A DNA stretch of 64,000 nucleotides from WHSM01 sp036375165 (GCA_036375165.1 DASUSI010000161.1:18111-82110), one strand, 5' to 3'. Shown: positions 17,195-26,223, counted from the first letter of the stretch. Made by a program: numbers and translations. Notes: a model not told the origin generated them from the letters alone.

Positions 17195-17725
17195 TCAGCG
17201 TCCCCGGACCGCCTCCGGCAGGTCGTCGAACCAGTCGAGCACCGCCTGTTCGTACCTGACCCCGAACCGCAGGGTGGCGACCGTGTACGGGTCGGGTGGC
17301 GCCGCGGTCAGGTCGGTGAGCGACTTCTCGTAGCCGGCGAGCCGCTCGGCGTGCCGCTGCCGGTGTTCGGCGACCACCTCGGCCAGCCGTGGTTTCGGTA
17401 CGTGACGGCCGAACAGCACGATCAACAGCAGCGGGAACCGGATCGTTTCCTCGCCGGTCTCCTGGTTCAGCCACTCCGCGAAGGCGGCCCGGCCGGCGTC
17501 GGTGATCGTGAACGGCCGCCGATCCCGGGGGCCACGTTCGCCGGCCTCGATCAGCCCGGCGACCGCCATCGCGGAGAGCTCCCGATAGACCTGGCTCTGA
17601 CTCAGGGACCAGAAGTCGCCGATCCGCTCCTGGGCGGTCACCACCAGGTCCCAGCCGGTCATCGGACCGTCGTGGAGGAACCCGAGCAGCGACGCGGCGG
17701 TGGCATTGAGCTTGAAGTCGGTCAT
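17195..17725 (-). CDS. PadR-family transcriptional regulator
   Basis: A 176-residue PadR protein: winged helix at the N-terminus (ATAASLLGFLHDGPMTGWDL, then QSQVYRELSAMAVAGLIE and FTITDAGRAAFAEWL) and a C-terminal helical dimerisation part with RHVPKPRLAEVVAEHRQRH. Such regulators repress neighbouring exporter or detoxification genes until a small molecule binds. It is divergent from the MMPL exporter gene with 107 bases between them, which contain inverted repeats. GGGAG precedes its ATG. It most likely controls the exporter and itself. Confidence 0.93.
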   Translation of the reverse strand: MTDFKLNATAASLLGFLHDGPMTGWDLVVTAQERIGDFWSLSQSQVYRELSAMAVAGLIEAGERGPRDRRPFTITDAGRAAFAEWLNQETGEETIRFPLLLIVLFGRHVPKPRLAEVVAEHRQRHAERLAGYEKSLTDLTAAPPDPYTVATLRFGVRYEQAVLDWFDDLPEAVRGR

Positions 17726-17752
17726 CAGTTCTCCCGGTGGTTTTCACCTTGA

Positions 17753-17784
17753 CCTTCCATTTTGCCAGGTCTAGCCTGGGAAGG
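17753..17784. promoter_or_regulatory. Inverted-repeat operator candidate between padR-like gene and MMPL exporter
   Basis: The intergenic region holds CCAGG-TCTAG-CCTGG (17765 to 17779), a perfect 5-5-5 inverted repeat, flanked by CCTTCC (17753) and its complement GGAAGG (17779). It lies between the divergent regulator and exporter starts, where a PadR dimer would be expected to bind. The match is to symmetry only, not to a known PadR consensus. Confidence 0.5.
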
Positions 17785-17832
17785 AAACAACCTCCCAAAG
17801 TAGAATGTCGTTCCCCTGACGGAGGGAAGATC

Positions 17833-20115
17833 ATGTCCACATCGCAGCGAGCAGAACGGCGGTTCCGCCCGTTCCGGTGGCTGATCCCTTCGCTGCTGAT
17901 CATCGTGTGGCTGGGCCTCGGCGGCTGGCTCGGAGCGCTGAGCGGCAAGCTCGGCGAGGTGATCGACAGCGGGGCGGCGGGTTACCTGCCGAGTGAAGCC
18001 GAGTCGGTGCGGGTGCTCGAAATCAACGAGCGGTTCGGGCAGGACGAGTCACTTCCCGCGGTGATCGTCTACGCCCGCGACGAAACCCTCGACACCGCGG
18101 ACCGGGCGGCCATCGCCCGTGACATGGCGGACGTGGAACGGGTACTGGGCGACCATCTGGCCGAGGACCCGATCGGCCCGATCGTGTCCGACGACGGACG
18201 TGCCGCACAGGTGATCGTGCCCTTCGCCGGCACCGACGAAAGCAAGATCACGCCGTACGTGCAGGAACTGCGGAACCTGATCAACCCCCTGGGTGACCTC
18301 GACGTCCAGGTCACCGGGCCGGCCGGGGTACAGGCCGACATCCAGGACGCGCTCGGCGCCATCGACCTGATGCTGCTCCTGGTCACCGCCGGCGTCATCC
18401 TGCTGATCCTGGTACTGGTCTACCGCAGCCCGTTGCTGCCGTTCCTGGTGCTGGCCGTGGCCGGGACCGCCCTGACCGCGACCCAGGGTGTGATCTACCT
18501 GCTCGCGAAGCAGGACCTGATGTCGCTGGGCTCGGAGGTGCAGGGGATCCTCAACGTGCTGGTGCTGGGTGCCGGCACCGACTACGCCCTGCTGCTGATC
18601 GCCCGCTACCGCGAGGAACTGCGCAGCCACCCGAACCGCTTCGACGCGATGCGGGCGGCGTTGAAGGGCGCGTTCGGCGCGATCGTCGCCAGTGCCGGCA
18701 CGGTGGTGCTGGGCCTGCTCTGCCTGCTCGCCAGTGATCTCGGGCTGAACAGCCAACTCGGCCCGGCCGGTGCGCTCGGGATCGCGATCGCACTGGTCGC
18801 CATGCTCACCCTGATGCCCGCGGTGCTGGTGCTGCTCGGTCGGGCCGCGTTCTGGCCCCGCCGGCCACTGCACGACTCGGCGCCCGCGGAACGTACCGGG
18901 CTGTGGGCCCGGGTGGCGGGCTTTGTGGGACGCCGGCCACGCGTGATCTGGATCGGTTGCGTCGTGGTGCTCGCCGCACTCTCCATGGGCGCACTGCGAC
19001 TGGACGCCGAGGGCCTGTCGACAACGGACATGATCGTCGCCGACAACGTCGAATCCAAGATCGGGCAGCGGGTGCTGGCGGACCACTATCCGGCCGGTGC
19101 CGGCAACCCGGTCCTGGTCATCGCGTACGCGAACGGGCTGCCGTCGGTGCTGGACGCGATCGACGAGGTGCCCAATGTGGAGTCCGCGATTCCGTACCCG
19201 GGCCCGGTCGCGATACCGCCAGCACCACCCGGCGACCAGGCACCCGGCGACCAGGCACCCGGTGGACCTGGTGCGCCGCCACCGGCTCCGGCCTCGCCGC
19301 TGGTGGTGGACGACCTGGTCCGGATCGACGTGACGCTCAGCGTCTCACCGGACAGTCGGGACGCGATCCAGACCGTCCGCGAGCTTCGCGAGGTACTGGC
19401 CGAGGTGCCGGCCGCGGAGGCGATGGTCGGCGGGCTCACCGCGGTCCGGCTCGACTTCGAGGACACGGCACGCGCCGACCGCATGGTGATTCCGATCGTG
19501 ATCATCGTGGTGTTCTTCGTGCTCGCGTTGCTGCTGCGGGCGCTGGTGGCCCCGCTGCTGCTCATGATCACGGTGGTGGTGTCGTTCCTCGCGGCGATCG
19601 GGGTGTCCGCCCTGGTGTTCCAGGAACTGCTCGGGTTCCCCGGCGTGGACTCGACATTCCCGCTGCACGCCTTCGTGTTCCTGGTGGCGCTCGGCGTGGA
19701 CTACAACATCTTCCTGATGACCAGGGTCCGAGAGGAAGCGGAGCACCGGACACCTCGGGACGCCACGCTCGTCGGGCTCACCGTCACCGGCGGTGTGATC
19801 ACCTCGGCCGGTGTGGTGCTCGCCGCGACCTTCGCGGCACTCGCGGTGATTCCGCTGGTGCTGATGATCGAACTGGCGTTCACCGTGGCGTTCGGCGTGC
19901 TGCTGGACACCCTGCTGGTACGCAGCCTGCTGGTGCCCGCGCTGTCCGTGGACTTCGGACGGGCGATGTGGTGGCCCAGCTCGCTGTCGAAGCGACGCGC
20001 TGTCCCGGCGTCCGTCCAGGCGCAGGTGCCCCGGCAGGTCGGAGGGTCCCCGGAGCTCACGGAGTCCGCCACGGCCGTCGATGCCCGGGAGATGGTCGAG
20101 TCTCGGCGGCGATGA
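17833..20115 (+). CDS. MMPL-family (RND-like) membrane exporter
   Basis: The 760-residue protein has the MMPL plan: one N-terminal membrane helix (WLIPSLLIIVWLGLGGWLGAL), an extracytoplasmic loop, a five- to six-helix bundle around 185 to 345, a second loop and another bundle around 555 to 720. The second loop contains a short proline/glycine-rich repeat (PGDQAPGDQAPGG), encoded by a 15-base direct repeat near 19228. MMPL proteins export lipids and hydrophobic natural products using the proton gradient. ATG 17833 follows GGAGGGAAG. Its position at the cluster edge beside a PadR gene suggests export of the product and hence self-resistance. Confidence 0.92.
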   Translation: MSTSQRAERRFRPFRWLIPSLLIIVWLGLGGWLGALSGKLGEVIDSGAAGYLPSEAESVRVLEINERFGQDESLPAVIVYARDETLDTADRAAIARDMADVERVLGDHLAEDPIGPIVSDDGRAAQVIVPFAGTDESKITPYVQELRNLINPLGDLDVQVTGPAGVQADIQDALGAIDLMLLLVTAGVILLILVLVYRSPLLPFLVLAVAGTALTATQGVIYLLAKQDLMSLGSEVQGILNVLVLGAGTDYALLLIARYREELRSHPNRFDAMRAALKGAFGAIVASAGTVVLGLLCLLASDLGLNSQLGPAGALGIAIALVAMLTLMPAVLVLLGRAAFWPRRPLHDSAPAERTGLWARVAGFVGRRPRVIWIGCVVVLAALSMGALRLDAEGLSTTDMIVADNVESKIGQRVLADHYPAGAGNPVLVIAYANGLPSVLDAIDEVPNVESAIPYPGPVAIPPAPPGDQAPGDQAPGGPGAPPPAPASPLVVDDLVRIDVTLSVSPDSRDAIQTVRELREVLAEVPAAEAMVGGLTAVRLDFEDTARADRMVIPIVIIVVFFVLALLLRALVAPLLLMITVVVSFLAAIGVSALVFQELLGFPGVDSTFPLHAFVFLVALGVDYNIFLMTRVREEAEHRTPRDATLVGLTVTGGVITSAGVVLAATFAALAVIPLVLMIELAFTVAFGVLLDTLLVRSLLVPALSVDFGRAMWWPSSLSKRRAVPASVQAQVPRQVGGSPELTESATAVDAREMVESRRR

Positions 20116-20121
20116 CGTGTC

Positions 20122-20154
20122 GGCGTGCCGGGCGCTGCCAGCGCCCGGCACGCC
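20122..20154. terminator. Rho-independent-type terminator after the exporter gene
   Basis: A perfect 15-base stem with a 3-base loop (GGCGTGCCGGGCGCT, GCC, then its complement) begins 7 bases after the exporter stop. There is no long T tract, as is usual in high-GC actinobacteria. It marks the right end of the biosynthetic region. Confidence 0.8.
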
Positions 20155-20215
20155 ATTCGCACACCGGGCCGTCGTGGACGCTGTCGGTGTCGTACCCATG
20201 TCTTACGGTCGGCGC

Positions 20216-20608
20216 ATGACTGCACGATGTGATGCGATTGGCCTGGTGGTCGCGGACATGGCGGAAGCCGTCGCGTTCTACCGGCGGCTGGGCCTGGATT
20301 TCCCAGAGGATGCGGACGAGCACACCGAGGCCGAACTGGCCGGTGGGATCCGGCTGATGCTCGACACCGAGGAGTCGATCCGGTCGTTCACACCCGGCTG
20401 GACCCCGCCGTCCGGCAGTCCCCGGGTCGCTCTCGCCTTCCAGTGCGACAGCCCCGACGAGGTCGACCGGCTGTTCCGCGACCTGGTCCAGGCGGGCTAC
20501 CGGGCGGAACGCGAGCCGTGGGACGCCTTCTGGGGCCAGCGGTACGCGTCGGTGCTGGACCCGGACGGCAACGCGGCGGATCTCTACGCCCGGCTGCCCG
20601 TCGACTGA
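20216..20608 (+). CDS. VOC (glyoxalase/bleomycin-resistance fold) protein
   Basis: A 130-residue protein with the VOC pattern: IGLVVADMAEAVAFYRRLGLDF at the start, then RLMLDTEES and the final VLDPDGNAADLYARL. VOC proteins are metal enzymes or drug-binding proteins. The exact role cannot be read from sequence. ATG 20216 was chosen from the alignment to the family start; an in-frame ATG at 20198 would add six residues. Its last 25 bases overlap the 3' end of the convergent RNase HI gene. Confidence 0.8.
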   Translation: MTARCDAIGLVVADMAEAVAFYRRLGLDFPEDADEHTEAELAGGIRLMLDTEESIRSFTPGWTPPSGSPRVALAFQCDSPDEVDRLFRDLVQAGYRAEREPWDAFWGQRYASVLDPDGNAADLYARLPVD

Positions 20609-21060
20609 CGCGCATCCGACAGACCCTTCGCGGCCAGTCGGTCGGCGCGTTCGTTCTCCGGGTGTCCGGAGTGGCCCTTCACCCAGTGCCACTGCACCTC
20701 GTGCCGGCGTACAGCGGTGTCCAGGCGCTGCCACAGGTCGACGTTCTTCACCGGCTGCCGACCGGTGGTGAGCCACCCGTTTCGCTGCCACCGAGGCAGC
20801 CACCGGGTGATGCCGTCCCGCACGTACGTGCTGTCCGTGTGCAACCGCACCACGACCGGCCGGGTGAGGCTCTCCAACGCCTGGATCGGCGCCGTCAGCT
20901 CCATCCGGTTGTTGGTGGTCGGGCCGGGGTCTCCGCCGTACAACTCCTTCTCTCGGGTGCCGTACCGCAGGATCGCGCCCCAGCCACCCGGGCCCGGGTT
21001 TCCGCTGCACGCGCCGTCGGTGTAGATGTCCACGATCTGCCCGGTCTCCTGGTGTGACAC
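20584..21060 (-). CDS. rnhA: Ribonuclease HI
   Basis: A 158-residue single-domain RNase HI with the four catalytic acids in context: IYTDGACSGNPGPGG (Asp), NRMELTA (Glu), LHTDSTYV (Asp) and NERADRLA (Asp), plus WVKGHSGHPENE carrying the usual histidine. It removes the RNA strand from RNA-DNA hybrids in the cytoplasm. Length matches the bacterial family. It is convergent with the VOC gene and divergent from the NmrA-like reductase gene. Confidence 0.96.
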   Translation of the reverse strand: MSHQETGQIVDIYTDGACSGNPGPGGWGAILRYGTREKELYGGDPGPTTNNRMELTAPIQALESLTRPVVVRLHTDSTYVRDGITRWLPRWQRNGWLTTGRQPVKNVDLWQRLDTAVRRHEVQWHWVKGHSGHPENERADRLAAKGLSDARQSTGSRA

Positions 21061-21137
21061 GTCGGCACGATACCGCTGCCTCCCGGCCGGGTGGCGACTG
21101 GCGGGTCGGGACCCTGAGTGTCAGTAGGGTCGGGCTC

Positions 21138-21989
21138 ATGCAGGCACTGACCCGCACTCTCGCGGTAACCGGCTCGACCGGGCGGCTCGGCCGCAAGGTG
21201 GCCCGCCGGCTCGCCGCCGCCGGGGTGCCGCAGCGGCTGCTGGTACGCGACCCGGCCCGGGTTCCGAAGCTGGAAGCCACCGAAGTCGCGGTGACCTCGT
21301 ACGGGGACGCCGAGGCGGCGCGGCGGGCGCTGGACGGAGTGGACACCGTGTTCATGGTCTCCGGTTCCGAGGATCCGGACCGGGTACGCCAGCACACCAC
21401 CTTTGTGGCCGCCGCCGTGGCCGCCGGAGTGTCCCGGCTGGTGTACGTGTCCTTTGTGGCCGCCGCGCCGGACGCCACGTTCACGCTGGCCCGCGACCAC
21501 TGGGCGACCGAGCAGCGGATCCGCGCCAGCGGGCTGCGGTTCACGATTCTCCGGGACAACATCTACCTGGACTTCCTGCCGCTGATGGCCGGTGTCGAAG
21601 GGGTGATCCGGGGTCCCGCCGGAGAAGGCCGGGTCGCCGCCGTGGCCCAGGACGACATCGCGGACGTGGCGGTCGCGGTGCTGCGCGACCCGGGCCGCCA
21701 TGACGGCATGACGTACGACCTCACCGGACGGGAAGCCCTCACCCTGCACGAGGTGGCCGGGACCCTGTCCGAGGGGCACGGCCGTGCCGTGCGCTATCAG
21801 CCCGAGACGGTGCCGGAGGCGTACGCCTCCCGGGCCCGCTACAACGCCCCCGACTGGCAGGTCGACGCGTGGGTCAGCACGTACACCGCGATCGCGGCCG
21901 GCGAGCTGGCCGGGATCAGTGACACCGTGGCCCGGATCGCCGGGCATCCGCCGCTCACCCTGCGGGAGTTGCTGGACCGACGCCGGTAG
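21138..21989 (+). CDS. NmrA-like NAD(P)H-binding reductase
   Basis: The 283-residue protein starts with the atypical-SDR motif AVTGSTGRLGRKVARRLAAAG, then LLVRDPARVP and VSRLVYVSFVAAAP. It lacks the YxxxK of classical SDRs and resembles NmrA/azoreductase-type proteins (QorB-like), which reduce quinones or sense NADP. The start ATG 21138 is preceded by a short leader and lies 77 bases from the divergent rnhA start. Substrate unknown. Confidence 0.85.
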   Translation: MQALTRTLAVTGSTGRLGRKVARRLAAAGVPQRLLVRDPARVPKLEATEVAVTSYGDAEAARRALDGVDTVFMVSGSEDPDRVRQHTTFVAAAVAAGVSRLVYVSFVAAAPDATFTLARDHWATEQRIRASGLRFTILRDNIYLDFLPLMAGVEGVIRGPAGEGRVAAVAQDDIADVAVAVLRDPGRHDGMTYDLTGREALTLHEVAGTLSEGHGRAVRYQPETVPEAYASRARYNAPDWQVDAWVSTYTAIAAGELAGISDTVARIAGHPPLTLRELLDRRR

Positions 21990-22056
21990 CGGCGTGTCGG
22001 GTTCGCCGTACGAGGCCGGGCGCGCGTCGGTGCCCGAGCCGTTCGGCTGAGAACCG

Positions 22057-23682
22057 CTACCTGAGCAGAAGCCGCACCACCTTGCCGGTGGCGTTGCGAG
22101 GCAACTCGCCGAGATACACCACCTCGCGCGGCACCTTGTAGCGCGCCAGGTGCTCGCGCACGTACCGCTGGATCGCCTCCGGTGGCAGATAGGCTCCGTG
22201 GCGCAGCACCACGAATGCCTTGAGCCGTTCCCCGAACTCCGCGTCCGGCACTCCCACCACCGCGGCCTCCACAATGTACGGGTGCGCCACGAGCAGGTCC
22301 TCCACCTCGCCGGGGTAGACGTTCTCCCCACCGGAGATGATCATGTCGTCGGCGCGACCGTCGACGAACAGCAATCCCTCGCGGTCCAAGTGCCCGATGT
22401 CCCCGGTGCCCACCAAACCGTGCAACTCGTCCTTGCCGCCGCCGTCGGAGTATCCGCCGAACGTCAGCATGCTGCCCACGAAGATCCGGCCCCGCTGGTA
22501 CGGCTCGGTCACCGCGTCGCCCGCGTCGTCGAAGAGCCGTACCCGGCAGCCGGACGGGGGTCGGCCCACCGTGCCGGGGGCCCGGTGCCAGTCCCACGGG
22601 GTGGCCACCGTCGCGACGGCGGCCTCCGTCGACCCGTACAGGTTGTAGAGCACCCCACCGAACGCCGCCATCGCCCGGTTGCCGAGTTCCGGGGAGAGCG
22701 CGGAGCCGGAGCACAGCAGGATTCGCAGCGACCCGGTGTCGTACCTGGCGAGCACGCCGTCCCCGAGGTCCAGGATGCGTCGCAGCATGGTGGGCACCAG
22801 TACCAGGCCGGTGCACCGGAACCGCTGGATCCGGTCCAGTGTGGTCCCGGGGTCGAACCGCCGCGACAGCACTGTGGCCGAGCCCAGCGCCAGCATCACC
22901 GCCATCTGGGACACCCCGGTGGCGTGGAACAGCGGCGCGACGATCGTGGTCGCCTCACCCCGCCGGTACGGGATCCGGTCCAGGAACTCCGCGGCGGTCA
23001 ACGCCGAGCGGATCCTTCGCGGTGCGCCTTTCGGGGTGCCGGTGGTGCCGCTGGTGAGCAGGACCATCCGGCCGGGCCGGCCGGGTGGTGGAAGGTCTTC
23101 GTCGTCGGTGTTCGCGATCAGGATCTCCAAGCTGGCGGTGTCGGCCATCAGCTCCGCGTCGACCCAGGCCAGGTACCGGCGGACCTGTGGCGCGGCGGCC
23201 ACCACCGGAGTGAACTCCTGGTCGTAGACGATCGTCGAGATCCCCTCCCGGGCCGCCACACTGGCCAGTTGCGCCGGACCGAATCCGGTGTTGAGCAGCA
23301 CCACGTCGGCACCGAGTTTCGCGGCGGCGAGCATGGCCTCCAGGAACCAGCGGTGGTTGCGGCACAGCACGCCGATCACGTCCCGCTCGGTGACCCCGTG
23401 GCGCTGCCAGGCGCGGGCCAGCGCGTTGGACCGCCGGTCGAGTTGCCGGAAGTTGAGTACGCCCAGGTCGTCGATGATGCCGATCGCGTCGGGTTGTTCC
23501 CGCACCGCGATCTTCACGGTTCCGGCGTACACGCCGTAGCGGCGTACCGCGCGCAGCGCCCGCAGTGCCTCGTCCGGGCGGCCCGGCCGCAGCACCCCGG
23601 CACGTCGCAGTACCCGGGCACTGCCCAGGGTGGACGGTGGCCGGGTCATGAGTTCCCGTACCAGGGAGCGGAAATCCGCCAT
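22057..23682 (-). CDS. Acyl-CoA synthetase (AMP-forming), copy 1 of a tandem pair
   Basis: The 541-residue adenylating enzyme has the P-loop-like LLTSGTTGTPKGAPR near 217, YGSTE near 350, VGTGDIGHLDREG and the C-terminal RNATGKVVR with the catalytic lysine. It activates a carboxylic acid to its acyl-AMP and CoA thioester. It lies 21 bases downstream of a close paralogue (23704 to 25368), shares many blocks with it and is surely co-transcribed. GAGAGG precedes its ATG. Chain length preference is unknown. Confidence 0.92.
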   Translation of the reverse strand: MADFRSLVRELMTRPPSTLGSARVLRRAGVLRPGRPDEALRALRAVRRYGVYAGTVKIAVREQPDAIGIIDDLGVLNFRQLDRRSNALARAWQRHGVTERDVIGVLCRNHRWFLEAMLAAAKLGADVVLLNTGFGPAQLASVAAREGISTIVYDQEFTPVVAAAPQVRRYLAWVDAELMADTASLEILIANTDDEDLPPPGRPGRMVLLTSGTTGTPKGAPRRIRSALTAAEFLDRIPYRRGEATTIVAPLFHATGVSQMAVMLALGSATVLSRRFDPGTTLDRIQRFRCTGLVLVPTMLRRILDLGDGVLARYDTGSLRILLCSGSALSPELGNRAMAAFGGVLYNLYGSTEAAVATVATPWDWHRAPGTVGRPPSGCRVRLFDDAGDAVTEPYQRGRIFVGSMLTFGGYSDGGGKDELHGLVGTGDIGHLDREGLLFVDGRADDMIISGGENVYPGEVEDLLVAHPYIVEAAVVGVPDAEFGERLKAFVVLRHGAYLPPEAIQRYVREHLARYKVPREVVYLGELPRNATGKVVRLLLR

Positions 23683-23703
23683 CGGTGGCCTCTCATACGT
23701 CGG

Positions 23704-25368
23704 CTACCTCAGCTTGTGACGGAGCAGCTTGCCGGTCGAGTTACGCGGCAGTTCGTCGATGAACGCCACGTCACGCGGCACCTTGAACCTGGCCAGGTGC
23801 GCCTTCACGTACCCGCGTACCTCCTCGGGGGTCAGTTCGGTACCCGGTTGCGGGACCACGAACGCTTTCAGACGCCCGCCGAATTCGGCGTCGGGCACTC
23901 CGATCACCGCGGCGTCGCTGATCTTCTCGTGTTCGACCAGGATGTTCTCCACCTCGCCCGGATAGACGTTCTCGCCGCCGGAGACGATCATGTCGTCGGA
24001 CCGGCCGTCGATGAACAGCAGGCCGGTGGCGTCGAAGTGCCCGATGTCGCCGGAGTCCAGTAGTCCGTCGATCTCCTCCTTGGTGCCGCCTCCGGTGTAG
24101 CCGCCGAATGTCAGGCCGCTGCCCACGAAGATCCGCCCCTGCCGATCGGGTCCGGTGATCTGGTTTCCGTTCTCGTCGTACAGCCGTACCCGGCAGCCGA
24201 CCGGTGAACGCCCGACCGTGCCAGGGGCCTGCCGCCAGTCGGCGGGTGTGGCGACGGTGGCCACCGCGACCTCGGTGGACCCGTAGAGGTTGTAGAGCAC
24301 CTCACCGAACGCCTTCGTGGCCCGGTTTCCCAGTTCGGGAGAGAGCGCCGATCCGGCACTGAACACGATGCGCAGCGAGGAGGTGTCGTACCGGGCCAGG
24401 GTTTCCTCGTCGAGGTCGAGGACGCGCTGCAGCATCGTGGGTACGAGCACCAGGCCGGTGCAGCGGTACCGGTCGATCAGGGCCACCACCCGCTCGGGGT
24501 CGAACCGGCGGGCCAGCACGGTGATGCACGCCAGTGCCAGTTGCATCACGAACTGCGACAGTCCGGTGGCGTGGAACAGCGGCGACGCGATCAGCGTGGC
24601 CTCGTTGCGCCGGTAGGGCACCCGGTCCAGGAATTCGGCGGCGGCGAGCGCGGAGCGCACCTGTCGCGGTGCGCCTTTCGGGATGCCGGTGGTGCCGCTG
24701 GTCAGGAGGACGATCCCGCCGGGTTCGCTGGGTGCCGGGAGGTCCGTGTCATCGGTTTCGGTGATCAGTCGCTGCAGCGTGGTGAGTTCGGGGGCGTTCC
24801 TGTCCGGCACCCTGGCGCGGTCCGGTACGGCGGTGGGGTCGTCGACCCAGGCCAGGTAACGCCGGATGGTTGCCGGCAGGGGGTCCACGAGCGGGGTGAA
24901 CTCCTGGTCGTACACGATGCCGACGATGCCTTCCCGTGCCACGACGTCGGCGAGCTGACGTCCGGCGAACCCGGTGTTCAGCAGCACCGCGCGGGCCCCC
25001 AGTTTCGCGGCGGCGAAGATGCTGTCCAGAAACCACCGGTGGTCCCGGCACAGCAGGCCGATCACGTCGCCGGGTTTCAGGGCGGTGGACCGCCAGGCTC
25101 GTGCCAGCGCGTTGGACCTGCGGTCCAGTTGGGAGAAGCTGAGCTCGCCCAGTTCGTCGACGAGGCCGATGGCGTCCGGGTCGCGTCGCGCGGCCACCTT
25201 CACCGCCCCGGCGAACGGTCCGAGTTGGCGTACCGCCAGCACCGAGCGCAACATCTCGTCCGGCCGGGTGAACCGGGCCAGGCCCGCCTCCCGCAGCACC
25301 TGGACACTCCGGAAGGCGTCGGTCACCTGGGAGGCCGCCTGCCGTACCCGTGCGAAGACGTCGGGCAT
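23704..25368 (-). CDS. Acyl-CoA synthetase (AMP-forming), copy 2 of a tandem pair
   Basis: This 554-residue paralogue of the downstream enzyme has LLTSGTTGIPKGAPR, YGSTE, DSGDIGHFDATG and RNSTGKLLRHKLR. It is the promoter-proximal gene of the pair. The start at 25368 is set by GGAGG six bases upstream; a TTG 36 bases further up is in frame but lacks a site. Both proteins share the N-terminal plan (a 60-residue lead before VKVAARRDPDAIGLVDELG). Separate substrates for the two copies seem likely but are not shown. Confidence 0.92.
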   Translation of the reverse strand: MPDVFARVRQAASQVTDAFRSVQVLREAGLARFTRPDEMLRSVLAVRQLGPFAGAVKVAARRDPDAIGLVDELGELSFSQLDRRSNALARAWRSTALKPGDVIGLLCRDHRWFLDSIFAAAKLGARAVLLNTGFAGRQLADVVAREGIVGIVYDQEFTPLVDPLPATIRRYLAWVDDPTAVPDRARVPDRNAPELTTLQRLITETDDTDLPAPSEPGGIVLLTSGTTGIPKGAPRQVRSALAAAEFLDRVPYRRNEATLIASPLFHATGLSQFVMQLALACITVLARRFDPERVVALIDRYRCTGLVLVPTMLQRVLDLDEETLARYDTSSLRIVFSAGSALSPELGNRATKAFGEVLYNLYGSTEVAVATVATPADWRQAPGTVGRSPVGCRVRLYDENGNQITGPDRQGRIFVGSGLTFGGYTGGGTKEEIDGLLDSGDIGHFDATGLLFIDGRSDDMIVSGGENVYPGEVENILVEHEKISDAAVIGVPDAEFGGRLKAFVVPQPGTELTPEEVRGYVKAHLARFKVPRDVAFIDELPRNSTGKLLRHKLR

Positions 25369-25386
25369 CGCACCTCCAGCGCGTCC

Positions 25387-25402
25387 GTTACCAGGCGGTA
25401 AC
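25387..25402. promoter_or_regulatory. Palindromic operator candidate upstream of the acyl-CoA synthetase pair
   Basis: GTTACC-AGGC-GGTAAC is a perfect 6-4-6 palindrome ending 19 bases before the start codon of the first synthetase gene. A second near-palindrome CTTCCCTGGAAG lies at 25408 to 25419. TetR-type fatty-acid regulators often bind such sites, but no regulator gene is adjacent, so the binding protein is unknown. Confidence 0.5.
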
Positions 25403-25503
25403 AACTTCTTCCCTGGAAGGTAAAGGTCGCCGCTGAGAAAGACCAGAGCTTGCCGGGTTGCATCGCGGTGCGTGCCGCCATGGATGCGTTCAGTGACCGG
25501 CTG

Positions 25504-26223
25504 TCAACGGCCCTCGAACCGGGGCGGTCGACTCTCCGCTCGCGCCCGGCGGGCCTCCCGGGCGTCCTCGCTGGTCCAGCACGCCTGGAACGCCTCATCC
25601 AGTCGTGGGTCGGAGGTGTCCGGGGTGTTCAGGGCCAGTTTGTTGTACGCCAGGGTGAGCGGGGCCAGCGCCGCGATCTCGGTCGCCCAGCCAACCGCGG
25701 CTCTCAGGTCGCCCAGCCGGTCCACCAGGCCGTGGCGGTACGCCCGGTCCGCCGGCAACGTGTCGCAGCCCAGCAGGACGGACCGGGCGGCACCGCCCCC
25801 GGCGAGCGACGCCAACCGGCGTACCGTCCAAGCGTCGACCGCCAGTCCGAGCCTCGCGGTGGGAATCCCGAAGGCCGCGCCCGGTGCCGCGACCCGCAGG
25901 TCGCAGGCGATCGCGAGCTGGGTCCCGGCCCCGATCGCCGGTCCGTTGACCGCGGCGAGCACCGGCACCGGAATCTCGATGATCAGCCGCAGCAGGCGGT
26001 ACAGGGCGTCCATGAACGCCTCCCCGTACACCTGGTTGAGGTCCGCTCCGGCGCAGAACGCGCTGCCCTCCCCGGTGATGACGACAGAACGTGCCCGGTC
26101 CGCGACGGCAGCCCGCAGCGCCCGGGTGAGTTCGTCGCAGTGCTCGATGTCGAGGGCGTTGCGCTGTCGTGGCCGGTCGATCCGCAGCACCGCCACCCCT
26201 GAACTGGTCTGGGACCGGATCAT
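25504..26223 (-). CDS. Enoyl-CoA hydratase/isomerase (crotonase) family protein
   Basis: The 239-residue protein has the crotonase oxyanion motif GEGSAFCAGADL and NGPAIGAGTQLAIACDLR. The catalytic glutamate expected in PE.klG is replaced (FGIPTARLGLAVDAW), so simple hydratase activity is doubtful; isomerase, hydrolase or another crotonase chemistry is possible. Start ATG 26223 fits the family N-terminus (MIRSQTSSGVAVLRIDRP). It is 135 bases upstream of the acyl-CoA synthetase pair on the same strand, so a shared acyl-CoA pathway is plausible. Confidence 0.88.
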   Translation of the reverse strand: MIRSQTSSGVAVLRIDRPRQRNALDIEHCDELTRALRAAVADRARSVVITGEGSAFCAGADLNQVYGEAFMDALYRLLRLIIEIPVPVLAAVNGPAIGAGTQLAIACDLRVAAPGAAFGIPTARLGLAVDAWTVRRLASLAGGGAARSVLLGCDTLPADRAYRHGLVDRLGDLRAAVGWATEIAALAPLTLAYNKLALNTPDTSDPRLDEAFQACWTSEDAREARRARAESRPPRFEGR

